A DNA stretch of 30,110 nt from CAWHNT01 sp963830775 (GTDB lineage: Bacteria > Pseudomonadota > Alphaproteobacteria > Geminicoccales > Geminicoccaceae). The stretch spans positions 1-30,110 of the forward strand of contig CAWHNT010000057.1 in the NCBI GenBank assembly GCA_963830775.1, written 5' to 3'. How positions within the stretch are numbered: position 1 is the first letter of the stretch; every line of letters begins with the position of its first letter. Of the stretch, positions 24,923-30,110 are shown piece by piece. The translations under genes and the position numbers were made by a program. The notes under the pieces are model-generated. The model searched no databases, was not told the DNA's origin, and worked only from the letters and a program-made list of their open reading frames with translations.

Positions 24923-26390
24923 TCAGGCGGCCTGCTCCTGCCTGGCAGTATCAGCGGCGAGATAAGGTGCCGCCAGCCGCAGCTCCCGCACCAGCCGCGC
25001 ATACTCCACTGCCTGACGCTCGGCCGTGGGCTGGCGGAGGATGTAGGAAGGGTGGACCGTCACCAGCAGCTCGCTTTCCGCCTCGAAGGGGAGGATGCGG
25101 CCGCGTTCCTGGCCGATGGTGACGTCGCGGCCGAGGAGCGAGCGGGCGGCGGTCGCACCCAGCGCCACCACGAGGCGGGGCTTCACCAGCTCGCGCTCGA
25201 GCTCGACCCAGAAGCGGCAGTGCTCGACCTCGCCCGTGTCGGGGCGCTGGTGGATGCGGCGCTTGCCGCGGAGCGTGAACTTGAAATGCTTGACGGCATT
25301 GGTGAGGTAGAGGGCCGTACGGTCGAGGCCGGCTTCCGCCAGGGCGCGGTCGAGGAGCTGGCCCGCGGGGCCGACGAAGGGCCGGCCCTCGAGGTCCTCC
25401 CAGTCGCCCGGCTGCTCGCCGACCAGCATCACAGGCGCGGTCTTCGGGCCTTCGCCGAAGACGGTCTGGGTCGCGGGCTCCCATAGCGGGCAGCGAGCGG
25501 CAGCCGGCGGCCGCCTCGCGGGCGGCTTCGAGGCTGGTGGGGCGGGGCGAGGGACCGCTGGCGCGGTGCTGGGCATGGGGGAGCAGGACCACCCGGCCCT
25601 TGCGGGCGGGTTCGGTCGGCTCGGCCGCCAGCATCGCCTCGGCACGCGGTGCGGCGGCGGCGACGAGGGCCGGGATGTCGCGACTTTCCGGCATGTTGCG
25701 CCAATACTTCTTCGGCATGTGGCCGCGCATCAGGCGCGGGTTGAGGCGGGCCGGGTTGAAGACCGAGGCGTAATAGGCCCGCCAGTCCTCATCCAGCGCG
25801 TCCTCGGCCGGCACCTCGGCGCGCTGCCCGCCGGGGCCGAAGGTGAGGGCGGCACCATCCCAGACGGCGGTGCGGTAGGGGGTGACGACGACCCAGCGCA
25901 TGCCGGTGAAGCGGCGGGTGAAGAAGGAAGCACAGGCCTCGAGCACATGGTGCTCGGGCTCGAACCAGGCGACGTAGCGCGGGCCTGTGCTGGTCCAGAC
26001 CTCCTTGAAGCGCAGGAAGGCCTTCATCTTGTGCGCGGCCCGGCGCACGGCGCGCACCATGCCTTGCGCGCGGGCGACGTCGGCATCGGAAGCGAGGTCG
26101 AGCAGGTGGCGCTCGCCATGCACGAGCCGCCAGAGCAGGCGATAGAGCAGAGCCCAGCGCCCGGGGTCGGCGTGCAGCGCAATCTGCTTCGCCAGGAGCA
26201 GGAAGCGCAGCGGCACGCGCAGCTCGGCCGTCTCGGTGCCGGCAGGCGGCGGTACCTCGAACAGGCCGGGCTGCTCGTCGCCGACCCGCCAGGCGACGGC
26301 GTGCGGCGGCACGCCCGTGGCGGCGAGGCTGCGGGCGGCTTCCCGCCAGCCGTCGAAGTCGGTGGCGTGGGCGAGGCGGATGTCAGGCAT
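24923..26390 (-). pseudogene. DUF4130-UdgX fusion DNA-repair protein, one +1 frameshift
   Basis: The N-terminal part (about 1-260, MPDIRLAHATDFDGWREAAR ... MRWVVVTPYRTAVWDG ... MPKKYWRNMPE) is the DUF4130/TIGR03915 domain. After a break near 25496 the other frame gives a UdgX-type uracil-DNA glycosylase domain (about 300-488): CPLWEPATQTVFGEGP, GEQPGDWEDLEGRPFVGPAG, KRRIHQRP and VHPSYILR. In UdgX the His of KRRIH forms a covalent bond to the abasic site after uracil removal. Dropping one base gives exactly 488 codons plus stop. The start overlaps the radical-SAM gene by 8 nt, so both are translated together under the LexA box. The break may well be an assembly error. Confidence 0.88.
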
Positions 26391-27603
26391 GGGCGGGCAG
26401 GAGGCTGAGCTGGTGCGGTGGCGCCACGAGCCTGCGCAAGGCAGGGCTGTCGAGCCGCCGCGGATGGTGGTCGGGGGTGACGAGGAAAGCGCCGGCCCGG
26501 CGCATCGGCACGCGCAGGCGGGCGAGGTCGGCATAGCGCAGGCTGCCGTGGCGACGGGCCTGGAGGATGCGCTCGACATTGCGGCGGCCGAGCCCGGGCA
26601 CGCGCAGGAGGTCCTCGCGGCAGGCGCGGTTGAGGTCGATCGGGAAGCGCTCGCGGTGCTTCAGCGCCCAGGCGAGCTTGGGATCGAGCCCGAGCTCGAG
26701 CATGCCGCCGGCACCGCCGGCCAGGATCTCCTCGACCGTGAAGCCGTAGAAGCGGAACAGCCAGTCCGCCTGGTAGAGCCGGTTCTCGCGCCGCAGCGGC
26801 GGTGCCTGGAGCGGCAGGGCGGCGCTCGAATCGGGGATCGGGCTGAAGGCCGAGTAATAGACCCGCCGCAGCCGGTAGGCGCCGTAGAGCTCGGCACTGC
26901 GGGCCAGCACCTCGCGGTCGTCGGCACCGTCCGCACCCACGATCATCTGCGTGCTCTGGCCGGCGGGCGCAAAGCTCTGCGGCCGCTTCTCGCCCCTGGC
27001 GGCCTCCAGCCGGAGGCGGGTGGCGGCCATGGTCCGGCGGATCGCCACCTGGCTCTTCTGCGGGGCGAGGCGGGCCAGCCCCTGCTCGCGCGGCAGCTCG
27101 ATGTTGCAGCTCAGCCGGTCGGCGTAGCGGCCGGCAGCCTCGACCAGCAGGGGATCGGCCTCGGGGATGGTCTTCAGGTGGATGTAGCCGCGGAAGTCGT
27201 GCTCCTCGCGCAAGGTCCGGGCGACGCTGACCAGCTGCTCCATCGTGTAGTCGGCGCTGCGGATGATCCCGGAGCTCAGGAACAGCCCTTCGATATAGTT
27301 GCGCTTGTAGAAGTCGATGGTGAGGCGGACCACCTCCGGGACGGTGAACCGGGCACGCGGCACGTTGCTGGAGTTGCGGTTCACGCAGTAGGCGCAGTCG
27401 AACATGCACCAGTTGGTGAGCAGGATCTTGAGCAGGGAGACGCAGCGCCCGTCCGGCGTGTAGGCGTGGCAGATCCCGGTCCCGTCCACCGAGCCGACGC
27501 CTTTGCCGCCGAGCGAGTTCCGCCCCTTGGCACCGCTGGAGGCGCAGGACGCGTCGTACTTGGCCGCATCGGCCAGAATGGTGAGCTTCCGTCGCAGCTC
27601 CAT
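26383..27603 (-). CDS. radical SAM DNA modification/repair protein with HhH domain (TIGR03916-like)
   Basis: This 406-residue protein has a radical-SAM cluster motif CMFDCAYC (Cys66, Cys70, Cys73) and further N-terminal cysteines (20, 45, 54). A C-terminal helix-hairpin-helix, DLLRVPGLGRRNVERILQAR, suggests DNA binding. The family is known to occur always beside the DUF4130 protein, often fused to a uracil-glycosylase domain, exactly as here. ATG 27603 gives MELRRKLTILADAAKYDASC. It is first in the unit; its stop overlaps the next start by 8 nt. The reaction is unknown; direct reversal of a lesion or processing of a base modification are the leading ideas. Confidence 0.9.
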   Translation of the reverse strand: MELRRKLTILADAAKYDASCASSGAKGRNSLGGKGVGSVDGTGICHAYTPDGRCVSLLKILLTNWCMFDCAYCVNRNSSNVPRARFTVPEVVRLTIDFYKRNYIEGLFLSSGIIRSADYTMEQLVSVARTLREEHDFRGYIHLKTIPEADPLLVEAAGRYADRLSCNIELPREQGLARLAPQKSQVAIRRTMAATRLRLEAARGEKRPQSFAPAGQSTQMIVGADGADDREVLARSAELYGAYRLRRVYYSAFSPIPDSSAALPLQAPPLRRENRLYQADWLFRFYGFTVEEILAGGAGGMLELGLDPKLAWALKHRERFPIDLNRACREDLLRVPGLGRRNVERILQARRHGSLRYADLARLRVPMRRAGAFLVTPDHHPRRLDSPALRRLVAPPHQLSLLPAHA

Positions 27604-27641
27604 GCCTGCGGTCCTGCTCCCGGTGCCTGAGGGGGAACAGG

Positions 27642-27670
27642 ATGTTCCCTTTTTGTTCGCAAAGAGTCAA
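27642..27670 (-). promoter_or_regulatory. promoter of the radical SAM-UdgX unit
   Basis: On the minus strand, -35 TTGACT (27670-27665), a 17-bp spacer and -10-like GAACAT (27647-27642). The LexA box lies between and over these elements. The -10 is a weak match, so the -35 and spacing carry the call. Confidence 0.5.
27644..27658. promoter_or_regulatory. LexA (SOS) box, alphaproteobacterial type
   Basis: GTTCCCTTTTTGTTC is an exact GTTC-N7-GTTC direct repeat, the LexA target of alphaproteobacteria. It is 41 nt from the radical-SAM start and inside its promoter. An adjacent GGAACAGGATGTTCC (27634-27648) adds an inverted half-site. PFK is divergent, but its likely -35 (TTGACA 27695-27700) lies clear of the box. 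Confidence 0.8.
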
Positions 27671-27749
27671 GGCCGTGCACGGCAATCCGCAGGCTTGACA
27701 CCAGGACCCGGCTCGGGCGCTTGCCGGCTGGAGCATCGGGGAGAGACAC

Positions 27750-28862
27750 GTGAGCGGTTCCGAGCCGGCCCCCACGGCAGCGTCGACCCGGCCACGGCGC
27801 CTGGGCATCCTCACCAGCGGCGGCGACTGCGCCGGGCTCAACGCCGTGATCCGGGCGGTGACGCTGCGGGCGACGCAGGGCTACGGGTTCGAGGTCTGGG
27901 GCATCCACGAGGCCACGCACGGCCTCCTGCAGCGGCCGGTCTCTGCGACCCAGCTCACGCCCGACTCGGTGAAGGGCATCCTGCACCTGGGCGGGACGAT
28001 CCTGCGCACCACCAACCGCGACAACCCGTTCTCCTACCCCAGCGAGAAGGGCCGGATCGACCGCTCGGCCGAGGTGGCGGAGGGCTACCGGCTCCTGGGC
28101 CTGGAGGCACTGATCGGGGTCGGCGGCGACGGCAGCCTCGCCATCCTGCGCCGGCTGGCCCAGGAGGGCGGCCTGAACCTGATCGGCATCCCGAAGACGA
28201 TCGACAACGACCTCGGCCACACCGAGCGGGCGGTGGGCTTCAGCACCGCGGTGATGGTGGCGACCGAAGCGCTCGACCGCCTGCACGTCACCGCGGCCAG
28301 CCACAACCGGGTCATGGTGCTGGAGGTGATGGGCCGCGATGCCGGGCACATCGCCCTCACGGCCGGCGTCGCCGGCGGGGCCGACGTCATCCTGATCCCG
28401 GAGATCGCCTACGAGCTGGAACGGATCTGCGCCAAGGTCGAGGAGCGGCGCCGGGCGGGGCGCAATTTCTGCCTCGTCGTCGTCGCCGAATCGGTGCGCT
28501 CGATCGAGGGCCAGGCGCAGACCTACACCGACGCGCACGGCCAGTCCCGCTACGGCGGCATCGGCCGGGTGATCGCCGAAGCCGTCGCCGCCCGCACCGG
28601 GGCCGAGAGCCGGGTCACCGTGCTGGGCCACGTCCAGCGCGGCGGCTCGCCGGTCCCGCTCGACCGCGTGCTGGGCTCGGCCTTCGGCGTCGCCGCCGTC
28701 GACCTCGCGGCCAAGGGCCAATTCGACCGCGTGGTCGGCTGGCAGAACCGCCGCGTCGTGGACGTGCCGATCGCCGATGCCTGCTCGATGTACCAGGCGG
28801 TCAGCCCCGACGACCCGCTCGTCCACACGGCGCGAGGGCTCGGGATCTCGTTCGGGGATTAA
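27750..28862 (+). CDS. pfkA: 6-phosphofructokinase
   Basis: This 370-residue PfkA-family kinase phosphorylates fructose 6-phosphate in glycolysis. It has ILTSGGDCAGLNAVIR at the N-terminus, GGDGS (125-129), PKTIDNDL with catalytic Asp152, VMVLEVMGRDAGHIAL and VTVLGHVQRGGSPVP. Gly128 (E. coli 104) is of the ATP type, but Lys149 (E. coli Gly124) is the residue seen in PPi-using enzymes, so the phosphate donor is not settled. GTG 27750 follows GGGGAG by 7-8 nt. It is divergent from the SOS unit and its TAA overlaps the cupin gene's stop tail to tail. Confidence 0.92.
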   Translation: MSGSEPAPTAASTRPRRLGILTSGGDCAGLNAVIRAVTLRATQGYGFEVWGIHEATHGLLQRPVSATQLTPDSVKGILHLGGTILRTTNRDNPFSYPSEKGRIDRSAEVAEGYRLLGLEALIGVGGDGSLAILRRLAQEGGLNLIGIPKTIDNDLGHTERAVGFSTAVMVATEALDRLHVTAASHNRVMVLEVMGRDAGHIALTAGVAGGADVILIPEIAYELERICAKVEERRRAGRNFCLVVVAESVRSIEGQAQTYTDAHGQSRYGGIGRVIAEAVAARTGAESRVTVLGHVQRGGSPVPLDRVLGSAFGVAAVDLAAKGQFDRVVGWQNRRVVDVPIADACSMYQAVSPDDPLVHTARGLGISFGD

Positions 28863-29293
28863 GGCTTCGCTGCTGCGTTGCGAGCCATGAAGGTGGCGGG
28901 CGTGCCGTCCTCCGGGTTGACGAAGACGATGTCGGTGGGCTCCCGCCGCGGCGTATCGATCGAGAGGAAGACCAGGGGCTCCTCCAGGATCTCGGGGATG
29001 GCGTGCACGGTGCGGCGCTCGAAGAAGAGCAGCTGACCGGGGCCGAACTCGGCCTCGGTCGAGGGGTCCTCCATCCAGAACGTGCCGCGGCCGGAGAGGA
29101 CGTAGAGATACTCGTCGCAGCCCTCATGGTAGTGCGGCGGGGTCGGCCGGTAGACGCGGAAGACGCGCGCACTCGCGGCCTCACGGTCGGTGAGGTAGGT
29201 GTCGACGAGCAGCGTCTGCGCCGTCTCGGGTAGGGCTGCGGCGATGGCGGCGACGTCGAAGCGCCCGGTCGAGGACCGGCCTGGCTCGGACAT
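28859..29293 (-). CDS. cupin-domain protein
   Basis: This 144-residue single-domain cupin has motif 1 PPHYHEGCDEYLYVLSGRGTFW, with metal ligands His54, His56 and Glu61, and motif 2 FGPGQLLFFERRTVHAIPE with a further His. ATG 29293 is the first start after a 260-bp upstream space. Cupins range from dioxygenases and isomerases to sugar-binding regulators; nothing nearby decides. Its stop overlaps the PFK stop by 3 nt. The upstream stretch 29294-29554 shows nothing I can support beyond generic AT-richer sequence near 29478-29495. Confidence 0.85.
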   Translation of the reverse strand: MSEPGRSSTGRFDVAAIAAALPETAQTLLVDTYLTDREAASARVFRVYRPTPPHYHEGCDEYLYVLSGRGTFWMEDPSTEAEFGPGQLLFFERRTVHAIPEILEEPLVFLSIDTPRREPTDIVFVNPEDGTPATFMARNAAAKP

Positions 29294-29554
29294 GGTGGCA
29301 CTCCCAAGGGTGATCCTGCCGCCCGGAGACGTAACGTCCGGCGCGCGACTCTCAATCGTCGTGGCCGGCTCGAGCTTGCTCCGGTCCGGTTTGTCTCGCG
29401 GGCCGCGCCTGCCACCGTCCCTGGGTCGGGCACCCACAGCCAGCGACACTCCAGGATGATCTGGGCGTGCAGGGTTGCTTTATAGTTGTGAAGCGGCTGG
29501 CTAGTCTTCCTGGGCGGTGTCGTGACCCGCGATCGAATTGGCGGGAAGGTGCGC

Positions 29555-30110
29555 ATGGCTGAAGCTCGACGGAGCCCTGCGGGCCTGCTGGTGAGTGCAT
29601 CGCAGGCGTGGTCCTGCTCTCGGCAACCGCGTTCCTGGCCGGCATGTGGGCGGCGATGCGGGGGGTGTTCCCCTATCCGCAGGCGAGTGCCGCCTACAGC
29701 TACCTCGTATATGTGGCGCAGCTTGCCCGCAGAGGGCCGTACCGGGACGATGAGTTCCACCTACCCTGCCCGACCTCGACCGGGTCGCAGTCCGGGAGCG
29801 GCCATGTCCTGCTCACACTCTTCAATGGAGTGGCCTACGAGGCCCGCATCATCGCCCGCGACGGCACCACGAAGCAGCAGTGGAAGCTGGATCTTGCCGC
29901 GATCGTGGCGCGGAGCCCGCCGGCCGTCGAATGGACGGGGTGGAAGAATTTCTATCGGATCGACGGCGTTCATCTGACCCCGGAAGGGGATCTCTATCTG
30001 GCCATCTCGGGCACCCAGACCTACCCCGCAGGCATGGTGCTGGCACGGGCCGGGGCCGACGGCGCGGTGCGATGGACCGCACCCATCAACGCCCACCACG
30101 ACGTGGCCGT
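29555..30110 (+). pseudogene. arylsulfotransferase-like membrane-anchored protein, truncated by window edge, one frameshift
   Basis: From ATG 29555 (GGGAAGG upstream) the frame reads MAEARRSPAGLLVS. It continues after a break at about 29592-29605 in another frame as IAGVVLLSATAFLAGMWAAM, together one membrane anchor. Then come HVLLTLFNGVAYEARIIARD, WTGWKNFYRIDGVHLTPEGD and INAHHDVAV at the edge. The beta-propeller-like repeats and the N-A-H-H-D motif resemble arylsulfotransferase (ASST)-family proteins; this is by recall only. Here one base seems to be missing, unlike the +1 changes elsewhere. The 3' part lies outside the window. Confidence 0.55.

Noticed and set aside
7600..25500. Programmed +1 frameshifting as explanation for the breaks, since two sites share CTT-G
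   Set aside because: The sites otherwise differ (CTT GGC, CTT GTG, CGG GCA, CGC TCG, GCC GGC) and fall in unrelated genes; one further site needs a shift in the other direction. Sequence error fits better.

Overview
The window is GC-rich DNA (roughly 70% by eye) with tightly packed genes. It looks like an alphaproteobacterial chromosome, perhaps from the Rhodospirillales/Geminicoccales side (the clade is inference). Supporting signs are a GTTC-N7-GTTC LexA box, an MprF/LpiA-type gene beside an AcvB/VirJ-type lipid hydrolase, and interspersed palindromes of the 'GTCACCCC...GGGGTGAC' kind. I see no tRNA, rRNA, CRISPR array, insertion sequence or phage structural gene.

Region 1 (1-1.5 kb) holds the end of an unknown gene facing a frameshifted Sel1-repeat lipoprotein. 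Region 2 (1.6-13.1 kb, minus strand) looks like one ten-gene catabolic unit. In transcription order it is: LacI-type repressor, Gfo/Idh dehydrogenase, CoA transferase, enoyl-CoA hydratase/isomerase, a glucose/mannose (Gts)-type ABC importer (binding protein, two permeases, ATPase), GMC flavin oxidoreductase, and a Dabb-domain protein. Many junctions overlap or are only a few bases apart. A TTGACA promoter with a perfect 14-bp palindrome over its -10/start region lies before lacI. Both permease junctions carry strong palindromes, much like malE-malF in E. coli. The unit probably imports a sugar or polyol derivative, oxidises it and passes an acid through CoA chemistry; the substrate is unknown.

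Region 3 (13.2-17 kb) has an orphan beta-class DNA methyltransferase with a DPQY motif, a DUF892 ferritin-like stress protein, a ribbon-helix-helix regulator followed 2 nt later by a PHB-depolymerase-family esterase, and a frameshifted pRiA4b ORF-3-like gene. Region 4 (17-20.5 kb) has an RbsC-like permease without partners, an NCS2-like nucleobase permease behind a near-consensus sigma-54 promoter, a GlsB/YeaQ membrane protein and tatA with a rho-independent terminator.

Region 5 (20.5-24.9 kb) pairs a lysyl-phosphatidylglycerol synthase/flippase (mprF/lpiA) head to head with an AcvB/VirJ hydrolase whose family breaks down the same lipid; a small HNH protein overlaps the hydrolase gene. Region 6 (24.9-27.7 kb) is a two-gene DNA-repair module: a radical-SAM/helix-hairpin-helix protein and a DUF4130-UdgX fusion, with a LexA box inside the promoter. 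Region 7 (27.7-30.1 kb) holds a 6-phosphofructokinase, a cupin and the start of an arylsulfotransferase-like protein.

At least seven single-base indels break six otherwise well-conserved genes (Sel1, binding protein twice, pRiA4b, AcvB, UdgX, arylsulfotransferase-like). After correction every frame closes cleanly. Assembly error is therefore the leading explanation, and these loci should not be read as dead genes without checking reads.
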